A DNA stretch of 51,436 bases from Glycomyces algeriensis (lineage in GTDB: Bacteria; Actinomycetota; Actinomycetes; Mycobacteriales; Micromonosporaceae), in the NCBI RefSeq assembly GCF_027622855.1, contig NZ_JAPZVR010000014.1, positions 58,150 through 109,585 of the forward strand, written 5' to 3'. The position numbers were made by a program, and so were the translations under genes. The notes beneath the pieces were generated by a model. That model was not told where the DNA came from. It worked only from the letters and a program-made list of their open reading frames with translations, and did not search any database. Every line of letters starts with the position of its first letter. Positions within the stretch are counted from its first letter, which is position 1. Below are positions 41,884-50,457 of the stretch, piece by piece.

Positions 41884-42627
41884 ATGACGACGTACCCGCC
41901 GAACCCGGGGCCATCCGAACCCGAACCGCCGGAACCCGAACGGCGCGACGAGACCGAGGACGGCGGGACCCCGTTCTCGGGGAACCAGCCGGGCCCGGAC
42001 CCGTCCGGACCGGAACCGGGCTGGAACCCGCCCGGGGCGAACCCCGAAGGGGTCCCGCACCCGCCGCACGGGACGACGCCGGGCGAGACGCCGGATGAGC
42101 CGAGACCGGACGACGCAGGGTGGGAGACCTCCGAGAGGCCATCCGGGACCCCTGGGGAAACCCCGCAGGCGCCCTCCGACCGGCCGTTCGGCGGCATCCC
42201 GCCCGCGCCTCCGCCGCCGGGCGCCGGACCGGGGGTCTCGCCGTCGGGAAGCGCCGGCTACAACCCCTACTCGGGAGGCGCGGTCCCGCCGCCGCCCCCG
42301 CCGCCTCCGGCCTACAACGCCGAGGGGCCGCTGCGGGGCCAGGAGCCGCGCAACGGGCTCGGCACGGCGGCCCTGATCTGCGGCATCGTCGCGATTGTGC
42401 TGTCGTTCATCCCGGTGCTCAACACCTTCACGTGGCCGCTCGGCGTCCTCGCGATCGTCTTCGGCGCGGTCGGCTGGAGCCGCGCGAACAAGGGCATCGC
42501 CACGAACAAGCCGATCGCCATCACCGGCCTGGTGCTGGGCATCGCCTCGTTCTTCACGTTCTGCCTCATCTACGTGCTCATCGGCGCGGGCGGCGGGATG
42601 CAGTACGACGCGGCGCCGATGTTCTAG
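41884..42627 (+). CDS. DUF4190 membrane protein with Pro-rich N-terminus
   Basis: A 247-residue protein. Residues 1-150 are rich in Pro, Gly and Glu and are probably disordered and cytosolic. The C-terminal 95 residues form a DUF4190 domain: GLGTAALICGIVAIVLSFI, then the FTWPLGVLAIVFGAVGW helix, the KGIATNKPIAITGLVLGI turn and a final helix. GAGGAGG precedes ATG 41884 by a short spacer. Function is unknown; such proteins are common and uncharacterised in actinobacteria. It stands alone between two spacer regions. Confidence 0.8.
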   Translation: MTTYPPNPGPSEPEPPEPERRDETEDGGTPFSGNQPGPDPSGPEPGWNPPGANPEGVPHPPHGTTPGETPDEPRPDDAGWETSERPSGTPGETPQAPSDRPFGGIPPAPPPPGAGPGVSPSGSAGYNPYSGGAVPPPPPPPPAYNAEGPLRGQEPRNGLGTAALICGIVAIVLSFIPVLNTFTWPLGVLAIVFGAVGWSRANKGIATNKPIAITGLVLGIASFFTFCLIYVLIGAGGGMQYDAAPMF

Positions 42628-42661
42628 CACCGAAGCGGTGCGATCACTGCGTGCGGAAAGA

Positions 42662-42695
42662 CGACGGGCCGGGCGCATTCGCACCCGGCCCGTCG
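42662..42695. terminator. 12-bp hairpin between convergent DUF4190 and nagA
   Basis: Arms 42662-42673 and 42684-42695 are perfectly complementary with a 10-base loop. It serves both genes, which face each other here. Confidence 0.7.
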
Positions 42696-42706
42696 CGCGT
42701 TGTCCC

Positions 42707-43837
42707 TCAGACCTGCAGCCAGGCGCCGCGGCGCATCACCGAGACGAGGTTGAAGTCGTCGTCGAGGACCACGGCGTCGGCGTACTTCCCGGTCTCGATC
42801 GCGCCGACGTCCCTGAGCCCGAGCAGCTCCGCGGGCGTCGCCGAGGCCATCTGCGAAGCGGCCTCGACCGACTGCCCGGCCAGGCGCACCGCGTTGCGGA
42901 ACGCGTCCAGCAGGGTGATCGTCGAGCCCGCGATGACGTCGGTCCCGGCGACCGTGGCGACGCCCTCGGCGACCTCGACCTCGTGGCGCCCGAGCATGTA
43001 GCGGCCGTCGGCCAGGCCCGCCGCGTCCATGGCGTCGGAGACCAGCAGCGTCCACGCCGGGAGCGAGGTGTCGAACGCGAAGCGCATGGTGCCCGGGTGC
43101 AGGTGGACCGGGTCGGCGACGATCTCGGAGAAGATCCGCTCGTCGTCCAGCAGCGCCGGGATCGGGCCCGGCTCGCGGTGGTTGAACGCGCGCATGGCGT
43201 TGAACAGGTGCGTGGCGGCCTGGGCGCCCGCGTCGATCCCCGCGACGGTCTGCTCCCAGCTCGCGTTCGTGTGCCCGATCGCGGGCACGACCCCGCGCTG
43301 GTCCAGGAACTCGATGGCCTCCAGCGCGCCAGCGAGCTCGGGGGCGATCGTCACCATCTTGACCGCGCCGGTCTTGCCGTCCAGCTGCCCGGCCTCGATC
43401 AGCTCCGTGAGCTCGGAGAGGTCGGGGTCGCGCAGCACCTCGACGCGGTGCGCGCCGCATTTGGCGGCCGAGATGTACGGCCCCTCGTAGTGCACCCCGG
43501 CGAGCGTGCCGTCCGCAACCAGCGGCTTGAGCGCCCTCGTCGCGTCGAGCAGGAACCCGTGCGTGGACGAGACCAGGGACGCGACCAGGGTCGTCGTGCC
43601 TCGCGAGGCGTGGAACGCCGCGGCGCCGCGCGCCGACTCCGGGTCGCCGTTGGCCAGCGAGAAGCCCCCGCCGCCGTGGCAGTGGACGTCGACGAACCCC
43701 GGCAGGACCCAGCCGGTCGGCTCGCCCTCGCGTTCGAGGATCCCCTCGAACCGGTCGCCGTCGACGATCAGGGTCCCGTTGACGATCCCGTCGGGAGTGA
43801 CGATTCGGCCCACGGCCGGCAGCAAGACGCCGTCCAC
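42707..43837 (-). CDS. nagA: N-acetylglucosamine-6-phosphate deacetylase
   Basis: A 376-residue cytosolic enzyme that deacetylates GlcNAc-6-P to glucosamine-6-P during amino-sugar use or wall recycling. Visible metal and catalytic motifs are PGFVDVHCHGGGG near 48-60, HYEGPYIS near 120, IGHTNA near 180, ATHLFNAM near 201 and SDAMDAAGL near 259 with the catalytic Asp. The start GTG 43837 is chosen over an upstream ATG because GGAAGGAG lies 4-5 bases before it. It is transcribed away from the DeoR regulator, which probably controls it. Confidence 0.9.
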   Translation of the reverse strand: MDGVLLPAVGRIVTPDGIVNGTLIVDGDRFEGILEREGEPTGWVLPGFVDVHCHGGGGFSLANGDPESARGAAAFHASRGTTTLVASLVSSTHGFLLDATRALKPLVADGTLAGVHYEGPYISAAKCGAHRVEVLRDPDLSELTELIEAGQLDGKTGAVKMVTIAPELAGALEAIEFLDQRGVVPAIGHTNASWEQTVAGIDAGAQAATHLFNAMRAFNHREPGPIPALLDDERIFSEIVADPVHLHPGTMRFAFDTSLPAWTLLVSDAMDAAGLADGRYMLGRHEVEVAEGVATVAGTDVIAGSTITLLDAFRNAVRLAGQSVEAASQMASATPAELLGLRDVGAIETGKYADAVVLDDDFNLVSVMRRGAWLQV

Positions 43838-44004
43838 GGCGCTCCTTCCATTCGATCCGGCGTGTATGGGCCCACCCCGGTGCGGCACAATGATCGTGAG
43901 CGCACGAGCATGACTTGAGCATCGCTCGAGCGTCGTAAGACGTACAACGAACACTATCGCGCAGACCGCGGCTCGCCCGCCGCGATCCCGACCCGAGGAG
44001 CGAC
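43838..44004. promoter_or_regulatory. Divergent nagA / DeoR control region
   Basis: 167 bases. It holds four GAGC copies between about 43898 and 43932 and a short hairpin (CGTC-GTAA-GACG at 43931-43942), followed by the AT-richer ACAACGAACACTATCG. An operator for the DeoR regulator is likely here, but the exact site is not clear. Confidence 0.4.
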
Positions 44005-44790
44005 GTGGACCGCTATGCCCGGTGGAACACCCTGCTGGAGATCCTCGCAGAGACCGGACGCATCACAGTGGAGGAAGCGGCCGACCGGCTCGGCGTCTCC
44101 CAGGCCACCATCCGGCGCGACTTCGACCAGCTCTCCCAGCAGCAGATGATCACCCGCACCCGCGGCGGCGCCGTCGCGGGCGGCATCTCGTACGACCTCC
44201 CGCTGCGCTACAAGACCGCCCGGCACGTCGAGGAGAAGCACCGCATCGGCACCGCCGCGGCCGGCCTCGTCAGCCCCGGGCAGGTGATCGCCCTCAACGG
44301 CGGCACCACCATCACCGAGGTCGCGCGGGCGCTCGCGACCCGCACCGACCTGGTCGCGACCCCCGGCTCGACCGGCCTGACGATCGTCACCAACGCCCTC
44401 AACATCGCGAACGAGCTCATCGTCCGGCCCCATCTCAAGGTGGTCGTCGTGGGCGGCGTGGTCCGCCCCCAGTCGTACGAGCTCATCGGCCCGCTCGCCG
44501 CGCCGATCCTGCGCGAGATCACGCTCGACATCGCGTTCCTCGGCGTCGACGCCATCGACATGAAGCTCGGCGCCACCAGCCACCACGAAGGCGAGGCGGC
44601 GATAAACGCCCTCATGGCCGCCCGCGCACGCAAGGTCGTGGTCATCGCGGACGGCTCCAAGATCGGCGGCCACGCGTTCGCCCGCATCTGCCCGACCGAC
44701 CGCGTCCACACGCTCGTCACCGACGGCAACGCCCCTCCCGAGCAGCTGCGAGGGTTCGAGGAAGCGGGCATCCGCGTCATCGTCGTTTGA
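44005..44790 (+). CDS. DeoR-family transcriptional regulator
   Basis: A 261-residue regulator. The N-terminal winged helix has NTLLEILAETGRITVEEAADRLGVS followed by QATIRRDFDQL. The C-terminal DeoR sensor domain (about 75-245) resembles sugar-phosphate isomerases: IALNGGTTITEVARAL, IVTNALNIANEL, VVVGGVVRPQSYELIGP and FLGVDAIDMKLGATSH. Such domains bind phosphorylated sugars. GTG 44005 has GAGGAG 5 bases upstream. Its divergence from nagA suggests it senses GlcNAc-6-P or glucosamine-6-P and represses nagA; this is inference. Confidence 0.88.
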   Translation: MDRYARWNTLLEILAETGRITVEEAADRLGVSQATIRRDFDQLSQQQMITRTRGGAVAGGISYDLPLRYKTARHVEEKHRIGTAAAGLVSPGQVIALNGGTTITEVARALATRTDLVATPGSTGLTIVTNALNIANELIVRPHLKVVVVGGVVRPQSYELIGPLAAPILREITLDIAFLGVDAIDMKLGATSHHEGEAAINALMAARARKVVVIADGSKIGGHAFARICPTDRVHTLVTDGNAPPEQLRGFEEAGIRVIVV

Positions 44791-44816
44791 GGGCGTCGTC
44801 GATTAACCGATAGGCT
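44787..44816 (+). promoter_or_regulatory. Promoter of the DUF1707 gene (TTGAGG-N18-TAGGCT)
   Basis: The -35 TTGAGG at 44787-44792 and -10 TAGGCT at 44811-44816 are separated by 18 bases. Transcription would start near 44823, 30 bases before ATG 44853. It overlaps the end of the DeoR gene. Confidence 0.5.
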
Positions 44817-44852
44817 TGACGGGCCCACCGATGCAAGCGAAGGTTACGAGCG

Positions 44853-45440
44853 ATGGCGACCCCCGATCCGCATGTCCGCATCTCCAACGCCGAGCGCGAG
44901 GCCGTCATCGGCCGCCTGCACGCCGCGACCGAGGAGGGCCGCCTCGAACTCGACGAGTTCGCCGAGCGCTCCCGCCAGGTGTACGAGGCCAAGACCTTCG
45001 CCGAAGTCGAGCACCTGCTCACCGACCTCCCCAAGACCGGCGGCGCGCTCGCGGTCCCGATCGGCGGCGCGGCCGAGTCGGCGGTCCCGGACCTCGAGCT
45101 GACCCACGCCTACACGAAGGTGCGGAAAGAAGGCGCCTGGAAGGTCCCCGCGCGCATCACCGTCAGGCCCCAGTACGGCCGGACCGTCCTCGACTTCCGG
45201 CACGCCCAGTTCACGAGCCGAGAAACCGAGATCGAGCTGGACCTGCAGTACTCGGGACTCGTGGTCATCCTGCCGCGAGGCGCCACCGCCGTCGACGACA
45301 ACGTGCAGCCGCACGGTGGCCGCGTGGTGAACGGGAGCCGGGCGAGCGGCGACGGCCCGGCCGTCCGCCTCACCGGAAGCATCCACTACGCCCGGGTCAA
45401 GGTCCGCTACGAGCGCCGCTTCCTCTGGTGGCGCTGGTAG
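44853..45440 (+). CDS. DUF1707 (SHOCT-like) protein
   Basis: A 195-residue cytosolic protein. Residues 5-60 are the DUF1707 domain (VRISNAEREAVIGRLHAATE, LELDEFAERSRQVYEAKT, EVEHLLTDLP). The rest is beta-rich (TVRPQYGRTVLDFRHAQF, LQYSGLVVILPRGATAVDDNV), like the LiaF/DUF2154-type C-terminal part often attached. No membrane helix is seen. GAAGG precedes ATG 44853. The function is unknown; many homologues accompany membrane or stress genes. It is separated from the LysE gene by 89 bases. Confidence 0.85.
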   Translation: MATPDPHVRISNAEREAVIGRLHAATEEGRLELDEFAERSRQVYEAKTFAEVEHLLTDLPKTGGALAVPIGGAAESAVPDLELTHAYTKVRKEGAWKVPARITVRPQYGRTVLDFRHAQFTSRETEIELDLQYSGLVVILPRGATAVDDNVQPHGGRVVNGSRASGDGPAVRLTGSIHYARVKVRYERRFLWWRW

Positions 45441-45529
45441 CCGCTCTCACGGGCCGGGAACCCGGTGGCCGCAAGCGGGGCCGCGGGATCTCATCGGGGA
45501 GTCCGCAAGCACGCGCAGAGGAGGCGGCA

Positions 45530-46180
45530 ATGGTCGAATGGACCGCGATCGCGGGGATCGGGCTCGTCGCACTCGGCATGGTCCTCACCCCGGGGCCGAA
45601 CATGATCTACCTCGTGTCGCGGACGATCGCGCAGGGGCGGCGGGCGGGCTACGTCTCGCTCCTCGGCGTCGCCGCCGGGTTCGGCGTCTACCTCGTGGCG
45701 GCCACGGCCGGGCTGAGCGCCGTCTTCGTGCTGGTCCCGGCGCTGTACACGGCCTTGAAGATCGCCGGTGCCGCCTATCTGCTCTGGCTCGCCTGGCAGG
45801 CCCTGAGACCGGGCGGCACGTCGGCGTTCGCGCCCAAGGAGCTGCCGGTGGACTCGCCGCGGAAGCTCTTCACGATGGGCCTGGTCACGAGCCTGCTCAA
45901 CCCGAAGATCGCGATCCTCTACGTCTCGCTGCTCCCACAGTTCATCGACCCCGCGGGCGGGCCCGTCGCGCTCCAGAGCCTGGTCCTGGGGCTCACCCAG
46001 ATCGCGGTCGGCGTGACCTTCAACGGCCTCTTCGTCTTCGGCGCCAGCGGCATCGCGTCATTCCTCGGACGGCGCCCGCTCTGGCTCAAGACCCAGCGGT
46101 ACTTCATGGGCACGGTCCTCGCCGGCCTCGCCCTCCACCTCGCCTTCGGCAAGGGCCGCCCGGCCGCTGCGCTTCCCTAA
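45530..46180 (+). CDS. LysE-family amino-acid exporter
   Basis: A 216-residue membrane protein with six predicted helices. It has the family start GLVALGMVLTPGPNMIYLVSRTIAQGRRAG, the second helix GVAAGFGVYLVAATAGL, and KIAGAAYLLWLAWQALR. LysE/RhtB proteins export amino acids or related compounds. GAGGAGG lies 5 bases before ATG 45530. It seems to be its own transcript unit or the tail of the DUF1707 unit. The exported substrate is not evident. Confidence 0.88.
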   Translation: MVEWTAIAGIGLVALGMVLTPGPNMIYLVSRTIAQGRRAGYVSLLGVAAGFGVYLVAATAGLSAVFVLVPALYTALKIAGAAYLLWLAWQALRPGGTSAFAPKELPVDSPRKLFTMGLVTSLLNPKIAILYVSLLPQFIDPAGGPVALQSLVLGLTQIAVGVTFNGLFVFGASGIASFLGRRPLWLKTQRYFMGTVLAGLALHLAFGKGRPAAALP

Positions 46181-46190
46181 CGGCCGCATG

Positions 46191-46232
46191 AGCGAGCGGC
46201 CGGCCTCCCGCTCGGGTGACCGGCCGCTCGCT
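46191..46232. terminator. 13-bp hairpin between convergent LysE and membrane genes
   Basis: Arms 46191-46203 and 46220-46232 are perfectly complementary with a 16-base loop, 10 bases past the LysE stop and 9 before the opposing stop codon. Confidence 0.7.
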
Positions 46233-46240
46233 TCGTTCGA

Positions 46241-47533
46241 TCAGCGCTGCTGGGCGTTCGCGTCCGGCAGGGTCGGCTCGAAGAGACCGGTGCCGTCGGG
46301 ACCGTTCGCCATCGGCTCGAACGGGCGCATCTCCTGCGTGTAAATGCGGTCCTCAGGTTCGATCGCCTCCTTCGGCTGACCGAGGCGGTCGAGCGCGAAC
46401 GAGACGAAGAGGGCGACGAACAGGATGCCGACGTCGATCAGCGGCGCGTAGTCGTCCTGCCAAGAAGCGTCTCCGGCCTCGACCATGGCGTGGTTCCAAA
46501 GGACCATCCCGGCCCACACCGCGAGGACCGCGAGCACCGTGCCGAGCACGCCGCCGCGGCGGCCCCACAGGCTCGTGCCCCCCAGCAGCGCCGCGGCGAA
46601 CGCGAGCAGCTGCAGGTCGATCGCGGCCGAGCCGATCCCATACGGGCCGAACCCGAGCGAGGTCGGCTCCGTGGTCGGCGCGAGCGTGTAGGCGAACATC
46701 AGGAAGCCCGCGGCCGCCGCGAGCAGCATCGACAGGACCGTGCCGCCCAGGAGCAGGAACACGGCCCCCGCCCGGCGCTCGCCGCCGTCGGCCATCCGCT
46801 TCACCGCGCTGAACCCGTCGCGCACCCCGGGAAGCAGGCCTATGAGTCCGCCCGCCACCGCGAGCACGGCCGCACCGGCGAACACGTACACCCCGTTCGG
46901 CGGGTCCCACATCGCGATCGAGTCGACCCCGCGCGACTCCGCGAATCGCTCGATCGCCTGCGTCGAGGCGAGGAACGCGGCCGCCAATGCGAGACCGGCG
47001 AACCACGGCGGTACCCGGAAGACCGCCACGAGCAGCACGTAGACCAGCGCGGCCACGACGGCCGCCGCCGCGACGAATCCCGCGTGGACCCACAGGTTCG
47101 CGTCCACCGGCCGGGCGACCCACCCGACCACGATCGCGATCGCGGGAACCGCGAGGTTCACCGCGCCGAGGCGCAAGGAGAGCCCGATCGCCAAGGCCGC
47201 CAACAGGACCGGGGTCAGATAGAGGGCGTGCGGGTCGAGAGCGTCCGCCAGGGACCCGAACTCGTCGCCGAAGAGGGCGTCCTCGTCGCGGTAGACCAGG
47301 AACAGCGCGTTCAAGGTCAGCAGCAGGAGGATGCCCTCCCAGATGAACTGGAAGAGGACCCGGTCGCGGGTCGACCGGACCGGCTCGGCGGGCTCCGCGG
47401 CTTCATGCACTCGGCCGACGAACGGGTCCACCGGACCGCCGTCGCCCGTGGACGGCATCGGCGGCGGCGTGAACTCGAGCTGGCGGGTCTGGTCGAGGGC
47501 GGGTTCGTCGCGTTCAGGGGGGATGTAGGTCAT
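46241..47533 (-). CDS. RbsC-like (BPD_transp_2) membrane protein, degenerate/orphan
   Basis: A 430-residue polytopic protein. Residues 1-60 are disordered and cytosolic. About ten helices follow. Two segments recall sugar ABC permeases of the RbsC family: IGLSLRLGAVNLAVPAIAI near 123 (where RbsC has the LSVG element) and ALLGGTSLWGRRGGVLGTVL near 320. No ATPase or binding protein is nearby. It is a paralogue of the next gene on the same strand, which precedes it by 21 bases. Function is unknown; it could be a permease using a distant ATPase or a protein turned to another role. Confidence 0.65.
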   Translation of the reverse strand: MTYIPPERDEPALDQTRQLEFTPPPMPSTGDGGPVDPFVGRVHEAAEPAEPVRSTRDRVLFQFIWEGILLLLTLNALFLVYRDEDALFGDEFGSLADALDPHALYLTPVLLAALAIGLSLRLGAVNLAVPAIAIVVGWVARPVDANLWVHAGFVAAAAVVAALVYVLLVAVFRVPPWFAGLALAAAFLASTQAIERFAESRGVDSIAMWDPPNGVYVFAGAAVLAVAGGLIGLLPGVRDGFSAVKRMADGGERRAGAVFLLLGGTVLSMLLAAAAGFLMFAYTLAPTTEPTSLGFGPYGIGSAAIDLQLLAFAAALLGGTSLWGRRGGVLGTVLAVLAVWAGMVLWNHAMVEAGDASWQDDYAPLIDVGILFVALFVSFALDRLGQPKEAIEPEDRIYTQEMRPFEPMANGPDGTGLFEPTLPDANAQQR

Positions 47534-47554
47534 GCGTACGTCCTTTGTGGGAGG

Positions 47555-48865
47555 TCAGCGGCCGTGGCGCGGCGGACCGAAGCCGTCGCGCGGGGCGTCG
47601 CGCAGGTCGTCGAAGACGCCGGAGGCGCCGAAGGGGTCGGCCGTCGCACTCTGCTTCGGGATGCTCCCGGTGGTGCGGAGGCCGCCCGTGTTCGTCGTCC
47701 AAGGGTCGCCCCCGGAACCGAGGCCCGCGAAGTCCTCGTCGTACTGGTCGAACGCGTCGGTCCGCTCGCGCTCGGCGGGCGGGTCGTCCTCGCGCAGGTC
47801 GTCGATCGAACCCGCGCGGCGGGTGGAGGCCGCCTCGACCTCGTCCGCCGCGTTCATGACCTCGACCAGACGCGTCACCAGGAACCCGGCCACGATGGCG
47901 CCCAAGGCGATCCAGCTCGGATCGAACGACCAGCCGCGCCCCTCGGCGAGCCACATCAGGCCGAGCACGAGCGCCGCGGCGAACGCGGTGCCGCACACGC
48001 CGCCGCGCCGGCCCATGAGACTGGTGCCGCCGACGAGCGCCGCACCCAGCGCCACCACCGTGAGCAGGATCGGGTCCGGAAGCGCGGCAGCGCCGCCCTC
48101 GGGAACCGAGGTCCACGCCGCCACCACACCGGCGGCACCGGCGAGCGTCGACGAGAGCAGCACGCCGAAGAAGACGAGACCGCCGCGGCCGTGCCGCTCC
48201 CCCGCCGGCGTCTCGCGGATGGGCGCGAGCCGGGCCCGGACGCCGCCGAACGCGCCGACGAGCCCGAGGAACAGGGACACGCCGACCGCCGCACCGAGCG
48301 CGGCCAGCACACCCGTCGACGGCAGCTCGGCGAGCATGAACGCCGAAGGGTCGCCGGAGGAACCGGCCCACAGGCCGATCGCACCGCCGACCGCGCCGCT
48401 CGCAGCCCACCCGGGGGCGCGGAGCCAGGCCGTCAAGGTCGCCAGGACGATGCCGATGAACGCCGCGACGCCGAGGCCGACGCCGAGCGCCATGGCCGCA
48501 CCGGAACCGGAGGCGTCCACGAACATCCACGCGGCGATGAGGGCGATGGGGCCCGCCGCCAGGTTGACCGCGCCGACGCGCAGCGAGACCGCCATCGCGG
48601 TGGCCAGCATGGTCACGGGTGCCAGGGCCGCGAAGAAGCCGGTCCAGGAGCCGTCGGCGAAGGGACCGGAACCGGACTGGGTGAGGGCGAACAGCACGCC
48701 GCCCGCCAGGAGCAGGAGGCCGATCTCCCAGACCAGGTGGACGGCCATGCGGTCGGAGGGAGTCTCGTCGTCGCCCGACGGCGCCGACTTCCCTGCGTCA
48801 GTTCTGATCAGCGTGGTCGAGTCGTCGTTTCGACCCGTGCTTTCACTGCGGGAGTCAAACTTCAT
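47555..48865 (-). CDS. RbsC-like (BPD_transp_2) membrane protein, paralogue of the preceding entry
   Basis: A 436-residue polytopic protein. After 45 cytosolic residues come about ten helices. It shares AMAVSLRVGAVNLAAGPIALI and ALVGGTSLMGRRGGVCGTAF with its neighbour at 46241, so the two arose by duplication and may form a heterodimer as in some sugar ABC permeases. The C-terminal 90 residues are acidic and disordered. ATG 48865 is preferred because AGAGG lies about 8 bases upstream; an ATG at 48892 is in frame but unsupported. It is downstream of DUF3180 in the folB-folK cluster. Confidence 0.65.
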   Translation of the reverse strand: MKFDSRSESTGRNDDSTTLIRTDAGKSAPSGDDETPSDRMAVHLVWEIGLLLLAGGVLFALTQSGSGPFADGSWTGFFAALAPVTMLATAMAVSLRVGAVNLAAGPIALIAAWMFVDASGSGAAMALGVGLGVAAFIGIVLATLTAWLRAPGWAASGAVGGAIGLWAGSSGDPSAFMLAELPSTGVLAALGAAVGVSLFLGLVGAFGGVRARLAPIRETPAGERHGRGGLVFFGVLLSSTLAGAAGVVAAWTSVPEGGAAALPDPILLTVVALGAALVGGTSLMGRRGGVCGTAFAAALVLGLMWLAEGRGWSFDPSWIALGAIVAGFLVTRLVEVMNAADEVEAASTRRAGSIDDLREDDPPAERERTDAFDQYDEDFAGLGSGGDPWTTNTGGLRTTGSIPKQSATADPFGASGVFDDLRDAPRDGFGPPRHGR

Positions 48866-48932
48866 GGGGCGCACCTCTAAACGCGCGTACATATGGGGGA
48901 TATAGGGGATGGGTCCAGCTGTCGGGGGTCGG

Positions 48933-49505
48933 TCAGGGACGGGTCGGCTCGCGGGAACCCTCGCCGTGCCGCTCGTCGTCCTGCGGGGGAATGCGGCAGG
49001 AGTGCTCGAGCCAGAGCGCGGCCGCCGTGAGCGCGGCGCACGCGACAGTGCCGAGGACCGCTGAGGGCAGGTCCTCCGCAGCGGCGGTCAAGCGCCCGGA
49101 CTGGACCGCGAGCCACACGGTGAATCCCAGGTAGGCGCCGAAGAAGGCGGCACCGGCGATCGCGGCGGCCTTGGCCAGCACCGCGAAACGGGCGATCTGG
49201 AGCGCGTGCTCCGGACCCTCCAGCCTGCCGGGCGCGCGGGACGGCAGACCGCCCGCACTCGCCGCCTGCGCCTGCCTTCGGCTGGGGCGCAGGGTCTTCC
49301 GCGTGGTCCAGGCCATCCACGCCAGCAGAGCCGCCAGCGCGAACAGGACCACGGAGTTGTACCAGGCGAGCTCGGGGGCCTGCTGGTAGTAGCGGGCGAC
49401 GAGCAGCAGGGTGAGTGCCGCCCCGATCAGGCCGACCACCGCGAGGGTGGACGGCGCGGTCGGCTTCAGACTCGGTCGGGGACCGTGCTCGTCGTCACGT
49501 CTCAT
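48933..49505 (-). CDS. DUF3180 membrane protein
   Basis: A 190-residue protein. It has two N-terminal helices (PSTLAVVGLIGAALTLLLVARYY and VVLFALAALLAWMAW) and two more near 100-165 (VLAKAAAIAGAAFFGAYLGF, VLGTVACAALTAAALWLEHS). DUF3180 proteins are small actinobacterial membrane proteins often next to folK, as here, with unknown function. ATG 49505 overlaps the folK stop as ATGA, so it is translated together with folK. A hydrophilic, Pro-rich tail ends the protein. Confidence 0.85.
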   Translation of the reverse strand: MRRDDEHGPRPSLKPTAPSTLAVVGLIGAALTLLLVARYYQQAPELAWYNSVVLFALAALLAWMAWTTRKTLRPSRRQAQAASAGGLPSRAPGRLEGPEHALQIARFAVLAKAAAIAGAAFFGAYLGFTVWLAVQSGRLTAAAEDLPSAVLGTVACAALTAAALWLEHSCRIPPQDDERHGEGSREPTRP

Positions 49506-50023
49506 AATGGCTTCGACCATATCGGGTGGAGCCTGCGGAGTGCACGCGCGTCCGCCGCCACGGACTCGTCGCGTAGCAGCTCCCTCACCCGGCCGCGTCC
49601 GGGCAGCTCCGCGTCGCGGTCGATCGCGAACCACGGGACCAGCACGAACGCCCGCTGGTGGGCGAGCGGGTGGGGCAGGGTGAGGCGGGGCTCGTCGGAG
49701 AGGACGGGCGCACCGTCGTCGCCCGTGACGGCGATGAGGTCGACGTCGAGGGTGCGCGGACCGTAGGGCCGCTCGGGGTCGCGGACGCGGCCGGCCTCTG
49801 CTTCGAGGCGCTGGCCGAGGGCGAGCCAGTCCTCGGCGCTGCGTTCGGGGTCGTCGGCGATGACGGCGATGTTGTAGTAGGTGGGCTGCTCGTCGTCGCC
49901 GCCCCAGGGCGGGGTCTCGTAGACCTCGGAGACGGCGGCGGGGTTCACGGCTTCGAGGGCGGCGGTGAGGGCGGCCTGGCGGTCGCCGAGGTTGGATCCC
50001 ATGCTGAAGACGACGCGGGTCAT
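49502..50023 (-). CDS. folK: 6-hydroxymethyl-7,8-dihydropterin pyrophosphokinase
   Basis: A 173-residue cytosolic folate-pathway enzyme that transfers pyrophosphate from ATP to 6-hydroxymethyl-7,8-dihydropterin. It starts VVFSMGSNLGDR, has VYETPPWGG near 45, YYNIAVI near 60, and the RPYGPRTLDVDLIAV signature near 98-112, followed by LPHPLAHQRAFVLVP. ATG 50023 has a GGGGG-rich ribosome site; the longer frame to 50062 is unlikely. It follows folB by 61 bases and precedes DUF3180 with overlap. folP is not in the window. Confidence 0.93.
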   Translation of the reverse strand: MTRVVFSMGSNLGDRQAALTAALEAVNPAAVSEVYETPPWGGDDEQPTYYNIAVIADDPERSAEDWLALGQRLEAEAGRVRDPERPYGPRTLDVDLIAVTGDDGAPVLSDEPRLTLPHPLAHQRAFVLVPWFAIDRDAELPGRGRVRELLRDESVAADARALRRLHPIWSKPL

Positions 50024-50084
50024 CTGCTGCCCCCTTCTCGGCGAAGCCTGCGAGCCGGGCACTGGTTCGGCTGCTTGCGAGTGG

Positions 50085-50450
50085 TCACTTGGCGAGCCTT
50101 TCGATGGTTACGGAGACGTCGGCGAAGTGCTGGGCGATGGGGGCCTGCGGCTTGTGGACGGTGACGACGGCCGACCGGACGCGGTCGAGGGCGAGGCAGG
50201 CGTCGGCGAGGCGTTCGGCGAGGGTCTCGATGAGGTTGACGGGTTCGCCCGCGACGATGTCGGCGAGGTTGTCGGCGAGGGCGCCGTAGTCGACGGTGTG
50301 GGCGAGGTCGTCGCTGGCGGCCGCTTCGGCGGTCGAGGTGCGCAGGGCGACGTCGATGATGAAGTCCTGGCCCGCTTCCCGTTCGTGGTCGAACACGCCG
50401 TGGCGCCCGTGCACCCGCAGGCCGGTCAAGGTGATCAGGTCGGTATCCAC
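50085..50450 (-). CDS. folB: Dihydroneopterin aldolase
   Basis: A 121-residue enzyme that cleaves dihydroneopterin to 6-hydroxymethyl-dihydropterin and glycolaldehyde, supplying FolK. It has ITLTGLRVHGRHGVFDHERE at the start, AHTVDYGALAD near 48, and NLIETLAERLADACL near 70, then VTVHKPQAPI near 97-106. The start GTG 50450 lies 7 bases after a TAGGCT -10 element, indicating a leaderless mRNA. It is the first gene of the folB-folK-DUF3180 unit. Confidence 0.93.
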   Translation of the reverse strand: MDTDLITLTGLRVHGRHGVFDHEREAGQDFIIDVALRTSTAEAAASDDLAHTVDYGALADNLADIVAGEPVNLIETLAERLADACLALDRVRSAVVTVHKPQAPIAQHFADVSVTIERLAK

Positions 50451-50457
50451 GCGCCCG

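Noticed and set aside
46490..48880. Plus-strand open frame of about 800 codons opposite the two RbsC-like genes
   Set aside because: Arg/His/Glu-rich shadow without motifs; the minus-strand genes have membrane helices and ribosome sites.
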